The notes under the pieces are model-generated. The model had not been told where the DNA came from. It searched no databases and was given only the letters and a program-made list of their open reading frames with translations. A stretch of 64,000 nucleotides of DNA from Cyanobium sp. Aljojuca 7A6 (GTDB lineage Bacteria > Cyanobacteriota > Cyanobacteriia > PCC-6307 > Cyanobiaceae), in contig NZ_JAGQCY010000001.1 in NCBI RefSeq assembly GCF_024346455.1, positions 186,001 to 250,000 on the forward strand, in the 5' to 3' direction. The translations under genes and the position numbers were made by a program. Position 1 is the stretch's first letter. Each line of letters begins with the position of its first letter. Of the stretch, positions 29,387-39,335 are shown piece by piece.

Positions 29387-31102
29387 ATGCCTCCGCCGGC
29401 CGTGCTGCGCCTCAGCGAGCTGAAGTTGCCGCTCGATCACAGCGCCGCCGATCTGGAGGCGGCCATCATCAAGCGGCTGGGGCTGGCGCCCGGTGAACTG
29501 CGCAGCCACCAGCTGGTGAAACGCAGCGTCGATGCCCGCCGGCGCGGGGCCATTTCCCTGGTGTACTGCCTCGACCTCGCACTGGAGGGCGGCGCCCGGC
29601 GCCGCCTGCTGCGCCGCTTCGCCGGCGATCCCCATCTGCGACCAACCCCGGACAGCCGCTACCGCCCCGTGGCCCGGGCCATGGGGACGAGCCCGGCGCT
29701 GCGACCGGTGGTGGTGGGCGCCGGCCCCTGCGGTTATTTCGCCGCCCTGCTGCTGGCCCAGATGGGTTGGCGGCCCCTGCTGCTGGAGCGGGGCAAGGTG
29801 GTAAAAGAGCGCACCGCAGACACCTTCGGCTTCTGGCAAGGCCGCCGCCGCTTCGATCCCGGCTCCAATGCCCAGTTCGGTGAGGGGGGCGCGGGGACCT
29901 TCTCCGACGGCAAGCTCTACAGCCAGGTGAGTGAAGAGCCCGCCTACATCCGCAAAGTGCTCGAAGAGCTGGTGGCGGCCGGGGCCGACCCCGACATCCT
30001 CACCCTGCACCACCCCCACATCGGAACCTTCAAGCTGGCCACGGTGGTGCGGGGGCTGCGGGCCCGGATCGAGGCCCTGGGCGGTGAAGTCCGCTTCGGC
30101 CAGCACGTGGTGGAGCTGCTCCTGGAGCCGGGGACCGACCGACAGCTGGCCGGTGTCCGCCTGGCCGACGGCACGGCCGTCGCCACCCGGCATCTGGTGC
30201 TGGCGCCGGGCCACAGCGCCCGCGACACCTTCCTGATGCTGCACGCGTTGGAGGTGGCCATGGAGCCGAAGCCCTTTGCCGTCGGGGTGCGAATTGAGCA
30301 TCCCCAGGCCCTGGTCGACCAGGCGCGTTGGGGGGAGGCCGCCGGCCACCCGCGGCTCGGCCCCGCGGAGTACAAGCTGGTACACCACTGCCAAGGGGAA
30401 GCCTCAGCCGGCCGCAGCGTCTACAGCTTCTGCATGTGTCCGGGCGGCCTGGTGGTGGGAGCCACCTCGGAGGAAGGCTGTGTCGTCACCAATGGCATGA
30501 GCCAGCATTCCCGCCAGGAACGCAATGCCAACAGCGGTCTGGTCGTGCCCGTGGGCCAGGCGGATCTGGCGCCCTATGGCCAGCCTGGGGGAGAGGCCCT
30601 GGCCGGGATGGCCTTCCAGCGCCACTGGGAACAGCAGGCCTTCCGCGCCGGCGGCGGCGACTATCGGGCACCGGCCCAGTGGCTGGGCGATTTCCTGGCC
30701 CGTCGCCCCAGCCAGGAGGCGCCCCCGGGGGCGGTGGAGGGGTCGTACCAACCCGGCCTCCGCTTCGGCAGCCTCGATGGCTGCCTGCCGGACTACGTGC
30801 TCGAGGCGATCCGGGAAGCGCTGCCGGTGTTCGCCCGCCGCATCCCGGGTTATGCGATGGACGGCGCCCTGCTCACCGGCGTCGAGACCCGCACCTCCTC
30901 ACCCCTGCGATTGCAGCGTCATCCAACGCGGCTCGAAAGCCTGAACACCCCGGGGCTGTTCCCGGCGGGGGAAGGGGGAGGCCATGCGGGCGGCATCCTC
31001 TCGGCGGCAATCGACGGCATCAAGGTGGCGGAAGCCGTGGCCCTCAGCCTCTGTGCGACGCCGCCCCCTGGGACACCACCCCACTCCACTGCACAGCCTT
31101 GA
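29387..31102 (+). CDS. FAD-dependent dehydrogenase, COG2509-like
   Basis: The 571-residue product has an N-terminal alpha/beta domain of about 95 residues (LRLSELKLPLDHSAADLEAA). A Rossmann FAD-binding start follows, RPVVVGAGPCGYFAALLLAQ. Family segments are SNAQFGEGGAGTFSDGKLYS near 160, HSARDTFLMLHA near 275 and SFCMCPGGLVVGA near 345. The C-terminus has FPAGEGGGHAGGILSAAIDG, which closes the FAD site. This family of large uncharacterised dehydrogenases is widespread, and the substrate is unknown. The last 59 bases overlap the convergent pgeF. Confidence 0.88.
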   Translation: MPPPAVLRLSELKLPLDHSAADLEAAIIKRLGLAPGELRSHQLVKRSVDARRRGAISLVYCLDLALEGGARRRLLRRFAGDPHLRPTPDSRYRPVARAMGTSPALRPVVVGAGPCGYFAALLLAQMGWRPLLLERGKVVKERTADTFGFWQGRRRFDPGSNAQFGEGGAGTFSDGKLYSQVSEEPAYIRKVLEELVAAGADPDILTLHHPHIGTFKLATVVRGLRARIEALGGEVRFGQHVVELLLEPGTDRQLAGVRLADGTAVATRHLVLAPGHSARDTFLMLHALEVAMEPKPFAVGVRIEHPQALVDQARWGEAAGHPRLGPAEYKLVHHCQGEASAGRSVYSFCMCPGGLVVGATSEEGCVVTNGMSQHSRQERNANSGLVVPVGQADLAPYGQPGGEALAGMAFQRHWEQQAFRAGGGDYRAPAQWLGDFLARRPSQEAPPGAVEGSYQPGLRFGSLDGCLPDYVLEAIREALPVFARRIPGYAMDGALLTGVETRTSSPLRLQRHPTRLESLNTPGLFPAGEGGGHAGGILSAAIDGIKVAEAVALSLCATPPPGTPPHSTAQP

Positions 31103-31877
31103 CCCCGTCGCGGCGCCAGGAATGGAACAGCAGCGGTTCGGCCACCGTGCAAAGCGGGCAGAGGGCGATCTGCTCCGGCGCCAGACCGTCCCGCTCCAGC
31201 TGCAGCGCCGTGGCCCGGCGGATGTCCAGCCGATCCCGGCCGGGTGCCGGATCCAGCAGCAGGGCACCGCAGCGTTCGAGATCCGCCAGGGCGCCGTCGG
31301 GCACCGGGTCGCCGCTGCCCGCCACCATGGCCGCGGCCACCTGCAGGGTGACGGAGCGCTCCACCTGGTAGCGGATGCCGTCCACGGCTGGTCCGAGGGC
31401 CACCCGCAGCTGATCCCGGTGGGCCCCGTCCGCCACCAACGCCTCGATCGCTGCCGGCACGATCCGGCCCGCGACCCCACGCCAGCCGGCGTGGCAGGCC
31501 GCCACCCGGCCGCCGGCGCGATCAACGATCAACACCGGGGTGCAGTCGGCGCCGCACACCCAGAGGCTCTGGCCGCCGCCATCGCTGCGCAGTCCATCGG
31601 CCTCCGGCCAGGGGGCCCGCTCGGCGTCCCCGGCGGCGAGAACGGTGCCGCCATGCACCTGGCGGGTGCGATGCACACCCACGCCGGCACTGATTTCCCC
31701 AGCCAGCTCCTCTGGCTGGCGGCCCTGCCACTGGCGGGTGAAGAAGCCGTGCTCGAAGCCGGCCAGCAGGTCACACTGGAGGTAATGGCCGCCGTAGGTG
31801 CCCACCCAGGTCCAACCGGGCAGGTCATTGAAGCCCGCATCGGGCCGCTCGAAGGGGGGGTCGAGCGCCTCAGCCAT
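31044..31877 (-). CDS. pgeF: PgeF/YfiH laccase-domain protein (purine nucleoside phosphorylase-like)
   Basis: The 277-residue product from the ATG at 31877 has the family's metal/active-site segments. These are RTRQVHGGTVL near residue 70, WVCGADCTPVLIVD, and RVAACHAGWRGVAGRIV near 135, with a late PLCTVAEPLLFHSWRRDG. In E. coli the protein guards peptidoglycan composition (PgeF), and purified homologues act on purine nucleosides. Which role applies here is not visible. Its start overlaps the end of the Tab2-like gene by 8 bases, so it is the last gene of the S1-Tab2-pgeF operon. Confidence 0.9.
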   Translation of the reverse strand: MAEALDPPFERPDAGFNDLPGWTWVGTYGGHYLQCDLLAGFEHGFFTRQWQGRQPEELAGEISAGVGVHRTRQVHGGTVLAAGDAERAPWPEADGLRSDGGGQSLWVCGADCTPVLIVDRAGGRVAACHAGWRGVAGRIVPAAIEALVADGAHRDQLRVALGPAVDGIRYQVERSVTLQVAAAMVAGSGDPVPDGALADLERCGALLLDPAPGRDRLDIRRATALQLERDGLAPEQIALCPLCTVAEPLLFHSWRRDGVKAVQWSGVVSQGAASHRG

Positions 31878-32754
31878 CCGGCTGATCCCGCAACAACCAG
31901 AACCCTTCCAGGGCCGGAGCCTCCTCGCTCGCCTGGATGGCGATGAACTGCAGACCGCCGGCCCGCTCCCGGGCCTCCGCCAGGGCCACGCTGGCCAGCT
32001 GCGCTTCTTCCTCCGGCAGGCGGGCGAGGATCCAGCGGTCCTCCAGGCCGGCCTCCAGCACCAATTGACCGGCGCAGACTTCCAACCGCGTCGGCTCCAG
32101 GCCGGACAGCCAGCCGGCGATGGCCAGGGCCCGCCGGCTGCTGAACAGCCGGATCCCGGGGACCGGGGTGGCGGGATCCACGCCGTCGGGCAGGGCCACC
32201 AGGCCGGGGAAGGCGATCTCCCAGCTCCCGGCTTCTGCCAGGGTCGCGGCATTGAGGGTGGCCCAGCTCCAGCTGTCGCCCCGGGCCGCCTCCGGCAGGG
32301 GCAGGGCCACCGGCGGAATCGGTTGCGGGGGTGGGGCCAGGGGACCGGCCATGTAGCCCGGCTCCTGGGGGTAGACGGTGGTCTGGCGCTCCCGCAGCCA
32401 CTCCACCAGGCCGTAGCAGCGCCGGCTCGGCACCAGCTCCAGGCCAAGACCCTCGGCGGCCCGCTGCACCATGGCGCGCATCGAGCCGCGCCAGCAACGC
32501 AACCGCCGCGGCGGGCCGAAGCCCTGCTCCGCAGCGTCCTTGATGGCCGCTTCGATCGCCTCGCGCAACCACTGGGAATTGACGCTGGCGGCCGGGCACG
32601 CCATGCACCAGCGGAAGGGCTCAGGCGCCGGCTGCAGTCCCGCCGTGGTGCAGATCAGCAGTTCCCAGCGCTTCTTGCCATCGGCCTCCAGGATTGGCCT
32701 GGAGTAGTAGTCGAGTTCCCAGTCAGGGCCGGGCGCCAGTAACGCTCCGCTCAT
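31870..32754 (-). CDS. Tab2/Atab2-family RNA-binding protein
   Basis: The 294-residue product matches the Tab2/Atab2 family (DUF1092): it opens WELDYYSRPILEADGKKRWE with WCMACPAASVNSQWLREAIE near 50. CWRGSMRAMVQRAAEGLGLE follows near 90, and GDSWSWATLNAAT lies near 165. In Chlamydomonas and Arabidopsis the homologues bind the psaB leader and are needed for photosystem I subunit translation. The cyanobacterial role is assumed to be similar. It overlaps the S1-domain gene by 4 bases (ATGA) and pgeF by 8. Confidence 0.9.
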   Translation of the reverse strand: MSGALLAPGPDWELDYYSRPILEADGKKRWELLICTTAGLQPAPEPFRWCMACPAASVNSQWLREAIEAAIKDAAEQGFGPPRRLRCWRGSMRAMVQRAAEGLGLELVPSRRCYGLVEWLRERQTTVYPQEPGYMAGPLAPPPQPIPPVALPLPEAARGDSWSWATLNAATLAEAGSWEIAFPGLVALPDGVDPATPVPGIRLFSSRRALAIAGWLSGLEPTRLEVCAGQLVLEAGLEDRWILARLPEEEAQLASVALAEARERAGGLQFIAIQASEEAPALEGFWLLRDQPDG

Positions 32755-34049
32755 CCTGCGTCCTGTTCCTGCTGGCGCAGCAGCGAGCGGGCTCGGTGGG
32801 CCCGGTCCTCGGCCTCGGCCATCACGGTCTCCTTGGCGATCAACAGTTCTCCGGCGGGGCCTTCGAGCAAGGCGGTGTTGAGGGCGATGCGACCCCGGGC
32901 GGGGTCGATGGCGGTGACCAGGGCCTTGATGGCCTCCCCCTGCTGGAAGGCCTCCCGCAGGTCGCGCAGGACGCCGCCGGTGATGCAGGAGTGGTGCAAC
33001 AGGCCGCTGACGCCGCCCAGATCGACGAAGTAGCCGTAGGGCTTGATCGAGGCCACATGGCCTTCGACCAGCTGCCCCACCTCCAGGGTGGCGAAGCGGG
33101 CGGCGCTGGCGGCCCGCTTTTCGGAGAGCACCAGCTTGCGGGTCTCGGCGTTGACCTCCAGGAAGGCCACCCCCAGGGTCTGGCCGACGAGGGCTTCGTG
33201 GTTCTCACCCTCGTTGAGCTGGGAGCGGGGAATGAAGCCGCGCAGCCCCTCCAGATCGCAGGTGACGCCACCACGGTTGAAGCCGCTCACCTTGACCTGC
33301 ACCACCTTGCCCTCTTTCTCCAGCTGGCGCACCTTCTCCCAGCTGTGGCGCAGGGCGAGGGCACGGGCGCTGATGGTCACCATCCCATCGGCGTTCTGCT
33401 CACGGGTGACGAGCACCTCGATCGGCAACCCCTTGGGGAAGCGCTCCTTGAGGTTCGTGATCACCCCGAGGCCGCACTCGCTCTTGGGCATGAAACCGGG
33501 GGCCTTGCCGCCGATGTCGACATAGACACCGTCGCTCTCCATGCCGATCACCACCCCCTTGACCACCTCACCGGTGGTGCCGACCGGAGCGTTCTCATCG
33601 AGGGCGGCGAGGAAGGCTTCCTCATCGAAATCGAAGTCGTCCACGGTGCGGGCCTGGCGGGAGGCCGGCGCAGGGGCGGCCTCTGCGCCGGCGTTGGTGG
33701 CAGTGGCGGTGGCAGTGGCGGTGGCAGATCCACGGGAGGCCGAACTGCCGCGGCGATCGGTCGCCGGGCCCAGCAGGTCGGCCATGGTGAGGCCCTCGAG
33801 GGCGTCCATGCTGAAGCGGTCCTCGTCCGCCGGGGGCGACGACGGCGGGCGCAACGGCGCTGCGGCCGGGCTCGACGGGGATGGAGCCAGGGGGGCTTCA
33901 GCCACCACCTCCTCCTCCTTCTTGATCATCAGCACCTGGGGGGGCTTGCGCAGCGGCGCCGGGGCCGACCCGGAAGGCCTCGCCGGCGGCATCGGGCGCT
34001 GGGCGGGGTTCCGGGGCTGACGCGGCGCGGGGTTGCCGGTTCCTGCCAT
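32751..34049 (-). CDS. S1-domain RNA-binding protein, ribosomal protein S1 homologue (second type)
   Basis: About 432 residues from the ATG at 34049. The first 150 residues are Pro/Ala/Ser-rich and low in complexity. Three S1 domains follow: EVVKGVVIGMESDGVYVDIG near 190, VVQVKVSGFNRGGVTCDLEG near 270, and LVEGHVASIKPYGYFVDLGG near 350. Cyanobacteria usually carry a main S1 (three domains, short N-terminus) and a second paralogue; the long disordered leader suggests this is the paralogue. Coupling to the Tab2-like gene points to a shared role in mRNA binding or translation. Confidence 0.88.
   Translation of the reverse strand: MAGTGNPAPRQPRNPAQRPMPPARPSGSAPAPLRKPPQVLMIKKEEEVVAEAPLAPSPSSPAAAPLRPPSSPPADEDRFSMDALEGLTMADLLGPATDRRGSSASRGSATATATATATNAGAEAAPAPASRQARTVDDFDFDEEAFLAALDENAPVGTTGEVVKGVVIGMESDGVYVDIGGKAPGFMPKSECGLGVITNLKERFPKGLPIEVLVTREQNADGMVTISARALALRHSWEKVRQLEKEGKVVQVKVSGFNRGGVTCDLEGLRGFIPRSQLNEGENHEALVGQTLGVAFLEVNAETRKLVLSEKRAASAARFATLEVGQLVEGHVASIKPYGYFVDLGGVSGLLHHSCITGGVLRDLREAFQQGEAIKALVTAIDPARGRIALNTALLEGPAGELLIAKETVMAEAEDRAHRARSLLRQQEQDAG
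33697..33726. repeat. Short in-frame tandem repeat inside the S1-like gene
   Basis: The 12-base unit GTGGCAGTGGCG is repeated about two and a half times. On the coding strand it specifies an alternating Ala-Thr run (ATATATAT) in the disordered N-terminal part. Such arrays can change copy number without breaking the frame. Confidence 0.8.
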
Positions 34050-34120
34050 GGAGGTCTCCAGCGAAGCACGGGGCTCCATACTGTACGAATCACCCGTTGA
34101 GGCCCGTCCTCACCCCGCCG

Positions 34121-34927
34121 ATGCCCCCCTGCAGCGAGCGTCGCCTCGCCAGCCTCAGTTGGACAGCGGTGCCTGAACAGGCCACCCGCCCGGGAAGCAC
34201 GGTGGTCTGGCCCTTCGGCGCCATCGAGCAACACGGACCCCTGCTGCCCCTGGGCACCGATGCCCTGTTTGCCGAGCGGGTGGCCGAGGCCGTGCTGGAG
34301 CGGCTTGACCCCGACCTGCCGATCTGGCGGCTGCCGCTGCAGAGCATCGGCTTCTCCCCGGAGCACCTGGGCTTCCCAGGAACCCTCAGCCTTCCCGCCG
34401 ATCTGATGATCGCGCTGGTGCGCTCCGTGGGCAGGGGGATCGCGGCAGCGGGCTTCCAGCGGCTGGTGCTGTTCAACGCCCATGGCGGCCAGATCGGTCT
34501 GCTGGAGGCGGCGGCGCGGGAGTTGCGGGTGCTGGAACCCGGCCTGGCGGTCCTGCCCTGCTTCCTCTGGCGCGGCGCCGATGGCCTGGCGGAACTGATT
34601 CCCGACCCCGAACGCAGCACCGGGCTCCATGCCGGCCTGGCGGAGACCAGCCTGATGCTGTTTCTCGAGCCGGCCACCGCCGGAGCCCTTCCCGCCGCCG
34701 ACGGGCTTGCCCCCAACCCGCCTCCCCCCAGCGGCTGGAGCCTGGAAGGGGCCTGCCCCTGTTCCTGGCGCACGGAGGAACTGAGCGTCAGTGGGGTCAT
34801 CGGTGATCCCGCTGGCGCCAGCGAGGACCTCGGCCGCAAACTCTTCCTGCGTCTGGTGGACAGCTGGGAGCGGCGCCTGGACGCTCTGGTGCGTAGCGAT
34901 TGGCCACCGACTTCCGGCAGGCCATGA
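34121..34927 (+). CDS. Creatininase-family amidohydrolase
   Basis: The product (about 268 residues from the ATG at 34121) shows the creatininase-family metal motifs. These are [21 protein letters not shown] (Glu and His ligands, about residues 28-48), [13 protein letters not shown] near 85, and [21 protein letters not shown] near 118, with [11 protein letters not shown] near 185. The family includes creatinine amidohydrolase, MftE and FAPy deformylase, and the substrate here is not evident. It is divergent from the S1 operon, and its stop is 35 bases before ado. Confidence 0.85.
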   Translation: MPPCSERRLASLSWTAVPEQATRPGSTVVWPFGAIEQHGPLLPLGTDALFAERVAEAVLERLDPDLPIWRLPLQSIGFSPEHLGFPGTLSLPADLMIALVRSVGRGIAAAGFQRLVLFNAHGGQIGLLEAAARELRVLEPGLAVLPCFLWRGADGLAELIPDPERSTGLHAGLAETSLMLFLEPATAGALPAADGLAPNPPPPSGWSLEGACPCSWRTEELSVSGVIGDPAGASEDLGRKLFLRLVDSWERRLDALVRSDWPPTSGRP

Positions 34928-34962
34928 CTAAAGTTGTCGGATTGACTGAGCCTGCGGTCCCC

Positions 34963-35694
34963 ATGCCCACCCTGGAAACCACCACGTCCGTCGATTCCGC
35001 CCTGGGCCCGCTTGAGGGGAGCGAACTTCCCGACTTCACCACCGCCGCCTACAAGGACGCCTACAGCCGCATCAACGCGATCGTGATCGAAGGCGAGCAG
35101 GAAGCCCACGACAACTACATGTCCCTGGGGACGCTGCTTCCTGACCAGGCCGAGGAGCTGGGCCGCCTGGCGCGCATGGAGCTGAAGCACATGAAGGGTT
35201 TCACCGCCTGCGCCAACAACCTCGGCGTCACCGCCGACATGCCCTTCGCCCAGGAATTCTTCTCCCCCCTGCGCAACAACTTCCAGGCGGCCCTCAAGGA
35301 CGGGAAGGTGGTCACCTGCCTGCTGATCCAGGCCCTGCTGATTGAAGCCTTCGCCATTTCGGCTTATCACATCTACATCCCTGTGGCCGATCCTTTCGCC
35401 CGCAAGATCACCGAAGGAGTCGTCAAGGACGAGTACACCCACCTCAACTACGGTCAGGAATGGCTCAAGGCCCACCTTGAAGAGTCCCGCGCCGAGCTCG
35501 AGCAGGCCAACCGCGACAACCTCCCCCACGTGCGCCGCATGCTGGATCGGGTCGCCGCCGATGCTGCGGTGCTTCACATGGAAAAGGAAGACCTGATCGA
35601 GGATTTCCTTATCGCCTATCAGGACGCCCTCACCGACATCGGCTTCACCCCTCGGGAGATTGCCCGCATGGCCGCTGCAGCGCTGCTGGGCTGA
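34963..35694 (+). CDS. ado: Aldehyde deformylating oxygenase (alkane synthesis)
   Basis: Ado converts fatty aldehydes into alkanes plus formate using a di-iron centre and reduced ferredoxin. The 243-residue product from the ATG at 34963 ([13 protein letters not shown]) has all ligand segments: [34 protein letters not shown] and [12 protein letters not shown], giving the two E-x2-H pairs and the two further Glu ligands. An ATG at 34924 would add 13 residues that picocyanobacterial homologues usually lack. It is directly upstream of aar, the standard alkane pair. Confidence 0.97.
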   Translation: MPTLETTTSVDSALGPLEGSELPDFTTAAYKDAYSRINAIVIEGEQEAHDNYMSLGTLLPDQAEELGRLARMELKHMKGFTACANNLGVTADMPFAQEFFSPLRNNFQAALKDGKVVTCLLIQALLIEAFAISAYHIYIPVADPFARKITEGVVKDEYTHLNYGQEWLKAHLEESRAELEQANRDNLPHVRRMLDRVAADAAVLHMEKEDLIEDFLIAYQDALTDIGFTPREIARMAAAALLG

Positions 35695-35775
35695 GCTGAC
35701 CGCTCGGGCTCACCGGGGGAGGATGTAGCGTCGGCGACATCGGGCCCTGCCCTGCCGCCGCTTTCTCCTCCCTGC

Positions 35776-36825
35776 ATGTTCGGCCTGATCGGTCATTCCA
35801 CCAGCTTCGAGTCGGCGCGCAACCTGGCGCGAAGCCTCGGTTTCGAGGAGTACGCCGACGGGGATCTGGACATGTGGTGCAGCGCCCCGCCCCAGTTGGT
35901 GGAGAGGATCAGCGTCACCAGCCCCACGGGCCAGTGCATCGAAGGGGCCTACATCGACTCGGTGTTCGTTCCGGAGATGTTGAGCCGCTTCAAGACGGCC
36001 AAGCGCAAGGTTCTCAATGCCATGGAGCTGGCCCAGAAGAACGGCATCGACATCACCGCCCTGGGTGGCTTCACCTCGATCATTTTTGAGGATTTCAAGC
36101 TGCTGAGGGAACAGCAGGTCCGTGCCACCACCCTGGACTGGCAGCGCTTCACCACCGGCAACACCCACACCGCCTGGGTGATCTGCCGCCAGGTGGAAGC
36201 CAACGCCCCACAGCTGGGCATTGACCTGCGTCGGGCCAAGGTGGCCGTGGTGGGCGCCACCGGCGACATCGGCAGTGCCGTCTGCCGTTGGCTCTCCCAG
36301 CGCACCGGCGTCCAGGAACTGCTGCTGGTGGCCCGCCGTCCCCAGCCGCTGGCCGATCTGCAGCAGGAGCTGGGCGGGGGCCGCATCCTTTCGCTGGAGG
36401 ACGCCATGGCCGAGGCGGACGTGGTGGTCTGGGTCGCCAGCCTGGCCCAGGCCAGCAGCATCGATCCGGGCCGGCTGCGCCGTCCCTGCCTGATGATCGA
36501 CGGCGGTTACCCCAAGAATCTGGACACCAAGGCCGCCGGCGAAGGCATCCACGTGCTCAAGGGCGGCATCGTTGAATTCGGCTCCGACATCGGCTGGCAG
36601 ATGATGGAGGCGGCGGAGATGGCCAATCCCCAGCGCCAGATGTTCGCCTGCTTCGCCGAAGCGATGCTGCTGGAGTTCGAAGGCCTGCGCACCAACTTCA
36701 GCTGGGGCCGCAACAACATCACCCTCGAGAAGATGGATCTGATCGGCGCCGCCTCGCTTCGCCACGGTTTCCAGGCCCTTGGCCTGGAACATCCGGCACC
36801 GGTCCCCAGCTTCTCCTCCACCTGA
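35776..36825 (+). CDS. aar: Long-chain acyl-ACP reductase
   Basis: Aar reduces acyl-ACP to fatty aldehyde, the substrate of Ado, using NADPH. The 349-residue product begins [20 protein letters not shown]. The Rossmann loop is [18 protein letters not shown] near residue 158, and the catalytic Cys lies in [16 protein letters not shown] near 240. Length and motifs match the family. It stands between ado and accA on one strand, with 81 bases before and 17 after, so alkane synthesis and fatty-acid initiation may share transcripts. Confidence 0.97.
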   Translation: MFGLIGHSTSFESARNLARSLGFEEYADGDLDMWCSAPPQLVERISVTSPTGQCIEGAYIDSVFVPEMLSRFKTAKRKVLNAMELAQKNGIDITALGGFTSIIFEDFKLLREQQVRATTLDWQRFTTGNTHTAWVICRQVEANAPQLGIDLRRAKVAVVGATGDIGSAVCRWLSQRTGVQELLLVARRPQPLADLQQELGGGRILSLEDAMAEADVVVWVASLAQASSIDPGRLRRPCLMIDGGYPKNLDTKAAGEGIHVLKGGIVEFGSDIGWQMMEAAEMANPQRQMFACFAEAMLLEFEGLRTNFSWGRNNITLEKMDLIGAASLRHGFQALGLEHPAPVPSFSST

Positions 36826-36842
36826 TCCCTGCTTTCCCGACC

Positions 36843-37832
36843 ATGGCCCGCCGCGTCCTGCTGGACTTCGAAAAACCACTGGTGGAGCTGGAGGAGCAGA
36901 TCGAGCAGATCCGCCAGCTGGCCCGGGATTCCGAGGTTGATGTGAGCCAGCAGCTGCTGCAGCTGGAAACCCTCGCCACCCGGCGCCGCGAGGAGATTTT
37001 CAGCTCCCTCAGCCCAGCCCAGAAAATCCAGGTGGCCCGCCACCCCCAGCGGCCCAGCACCCTCGACTACATCCAGGTGATCACCGACGAGTGGATCGAG
37101 CTGCACGGCGACCGCCGTGGCAACGACGACCGCGCCCTGGTGGGCGGCGTCGGTCGCATCGGCGACCGGGCCGTGATGCTGCTCGGCCACCAGAAGGGCC
37201 GGGACATGAAGGAGAACGTGGCGCGCAACTTCGGCATGGCCTCGCCCGGCGGCTACCGAAAGGCGATGCGCCTGATGGACCATGCCGACCGCTTCCGTCT
37301 GCCGATCCTCAGCTTCATCGACACCCCCGGGGCCTACGCGGGGGTCAAGGCCGAAGAGGAGGGGCAGGGCGAGGCGATCGCGGTCAACCTGCGCGAGATG
37401 TTCCGGCTGCGGGTGCCCATCATCGCCGTGGTGATCGGTGAGGGGGGCTCCGGCGGCGCCCTCGGTATCGGCGTGGCCGACCGGCTGATGATGTTCGAGC
37501 ACAGCGTTTACACCGTGGCCAGCCCCGAGGCCTGTGCCTCGATTCTCTGGCGTGATGCGGCCAAGGCCCCCGCCGCCGCCGAGGCCCTGCGCATCACCGC
37601 TGCCGATCTTCTGCAGCTGGGGCTGGTGGATGTCCTGCTGAAGGAACCCTCCGGGGGCAACCATTGGGCGCCGATGCAGGCCGCCGAGACACTTCGCACG
37701 GCCCTGCTGGACCAGCTCGATGCGCTGCAGACCTGCAGCGAATCCGCCCTGGTGGAGGCCCGCTACGCCAAGTTCCGGCGCATGGGCCAGGTTCTGGAGG
37801 GGGCGGCGACGGATCCCGCCCACGCGCCGTAG
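36843..37832 (+). CDS. accA: Acetyl-CoA carboxylase carboxyltransferase subunit alpha
   Basis: AccA is half of the carboxyltransferase that makes malonyl-CoA. The 329-residue product begins [20 protein letters not shown]. The segments [40 protein letters not shown] (CoA and biotin sites) and [20 protein letters not shown] (oxyanion holes) are all present. It follows aar by 17 bases, and the SDR gene follows 25 bases after its stop. Joint placement of accA with aar and ado is common in cyanobacteria. Confidence 0.98.
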   Translation: MARRVLLDFEKPLVELEEQIEQIRQLARDSEVDVSQQLLQLETLATRRREEIFSSLSPAQKIQVARHPQRPSTLDYIQVITDEWIELHGDRRGNDDRALVGGVGRIGDRAVMLLGHQKGRDMKENVARNFGMASPGGYRKAMRLMDHADRFRLPILSFIDTPGAYAGVKAEEEGQGEAIAVNLREMFRLRVPIIAVVIGEGGSGGALGIGVADRLMMFEHSVYTVASPEACASILWRDAAKAPAAAEALRITAADLLQLGLVDVLLKEPSGGNHWAPMQAAETLRTALLDQLDALQTCSESALVEARYAKFRRMGQVLEGAATDPAHAP

Positions 37833-37857
37833 GGTTGATTCCCTGCCACTGCGCCCG

Positions 37858-38568
37858 TTGCCCACCGCCCTGATCACCGGTGCCTCCCGCGGCATCGGCG
37901 CCGCCGCCGCCCGCCGCTTCGCCGCCGAGGGCTACGACCTCCTGCTGGTGGCCCGCACCCCTGCCGACCTTGATGGCCTGGCCGAGGAGCTGCGGGGGCT
38001 GGGTCGCCGTGTCGAAACCCAGTCCCTCGACCTGGCCCAGGCGGAGGCCATCCCTGGCGCGATGGCCGAGCTGCTCGGGCGGGGGCTGGTCCCTTCGGTG
38101 GTGATCAACAACGCCGGTGCCGCCTGGACCGGCTCCCTGGCGGCCATGCCCCTCGAGCGCTGGCAATGGCTGCTGCAGCTCAACCTCACCAGCGTCTTCC
38201 AGGTCTGCCTGGCGGTGCTGCCCGGCCTGCGCCAGGCCGGTGGCGGCAGGATCATCAACGTCAGCAGCCATGCCGCCAGGAATGCCTTCCCGGACTGGGG
38301 GGCCTACTGCGTCAGCAAGGCCGCCCTGGCGTCGTTCAGCCGCTGCCTGGAGGCAGAGGAACGCGCCGCCGGCATCGCGGTGAGCACCCTCACCCTGGGG
38401 GCGGTGAATACACCTCTCTGGGACAGTGAAACCGTCCACAGTTCCTTCGACCGACGTGCCATGCTTTCAGCGGAGCAGGTGGCTGAATCCCTGCTTTACC
38501 TTGCGCGGCAACCCAACAGCCAGACGGTTGAGGACCTCACCCTGATGCCAGCCGCCGGAGCCTTCTAA
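37858..38568 (+). CDS. Short-chain dehydrogenase/reductase
   Basis: A 236-residue classical SDR from the TTG at 37858 ([20 protein letters not shown]). The NADP(H) loop is TGASRGIG, followed by NNAGAAW near 80. The catalytic Ser is in IINVSSHAAR and the Y-x3-K motif in AYCVSKAALASFS near 145. The substrate is unknown. Its position after accA might suggest a fatty-acid-related keto reductase, but FabG is normally elsewhere. A start codon other than TTG is not available in frame nearby. Confidence 0.88.
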   Translation: MPTALITGASRGIGAAAARRFAAEGYDLLLVARTPADLDGLAEELRGLGRRVETQSLDLAQAEAIPGAMAELLGRGLVPSVVINNAGAAWTGSLAAMPLERWQWLLQLNLTSVFQVCLAVLPGLRQAGGGRIINVSSHAARNAFPDWGAYCVSKAALASFSRCLEAEERAAGIAVSTLTLGAVNTPLWDSETVHSSFDRRAMLSAEQVAESLLYLARQPNSQTVEDLTLMPAAGAF

Positions 38569-38576
38569 TCCCCCCT

Positions 38577-39320
38577 ATGACATCCACCCTTCCCAACGGC
38601 CTCAGCGCCCGTCAGGCCGCTCCCGTCACGACCCCCATTCCTGTCAGCCTGCGGATCCGCGAGCGACTGCAGAAGGAAGGTGTGCCGTTTCTGGCCAACG
38701 ACAACATTTCCGAGCACCTGCGCGAAGGAGAACTCGACCAGCTGGAGATTGAAGTCGCCGGCAAGGTGAGGGAACTGCTGCGTAGCCTGGTGATCGATAT
38801 CGAGAACGACCACAACACTGCGGAAACTGCAGAGCGGGTGGCCAAGATGTATCTGCACGAGGTGTTCAAGGGGCGCTACCACGAGCAACCCAAGATCGCC
38901 AGCTTCCCCAACGTGAAGCAGCTCGATGAGATCTATACCGTTGGTCCCATCTCCATCCGCTCCGCCTGTTCCCACCATCTGGTGCCGATCCTGGGCAACT
39001 GCTGGATCGGGATCAAACCCGGCGAACGGGTGATCGGTCTGTCGAAATTCTCCCGGGTCGCCGACTGGGTCTTCTCACGGCCCCATATCCAGGAAGAGGC
39101 CGTGATCATCCTCGCTGACGAGATCGAACGGCTGTGTGAGCCCCTCGGCCTGGCGATCCTTGTCAAAGCCCAGCACTACTGCATGAAGTGGCGCGGCGTG
39201 AAGGAACCCCAGACCAGCATGGTGAACTCCGTCGTGCGGGGTGATTTCCGCCACGACCCCAGCCTCAAGCAGGAGTTCTTTGAACTCGTGCGTCAGCAGG
39301 AGTCACTGCTCGGCAACTGA
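38577..39320 (+). CDS. folE: GTP cyclohydrolase I
   Basis: FolE opens GTP to dihydroneopterin triphosphate, the first step to folate and pterins. The 247-residue product has a variable first 50 residues and then the enzyme core. The zinc ligands are in IRSACSHHLVPILG (Cys and His) and AQHYCMKWRGVKE (Cys), and the signature HNTAETAERVAKMYLHE is near 80. QTSMVNSVVRGDF lies near the end. It starts 8 bases after the SDR stop. The cyanobacterial enzyme also feeds glycosylated pterins. Confidence 0.97.
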   Translation: MTSTLPNGLSARQAAPVTTPIPVSLRIRERLQKEGVPFLANDNISEHLREGELDQLEIEVAGKVRELLRSLVIDIENDHNTAETAERVAKMYLHEVFKGRYHEQPKIASFPNVKQLDEIYTVGPISIRSACSHHLVPILGNCWIGIKPGERVIGLSKFSRVADWVFSRPHIQEEAVIILADEIERLCEPLGLAILVKAQHYCMKWRGVKEPQTSMVNSVVRGDFRHDPSLKQEFFELVRQQESLLGN

Positions 39321-39335
39321 GCCGCTGCTGGAGGC

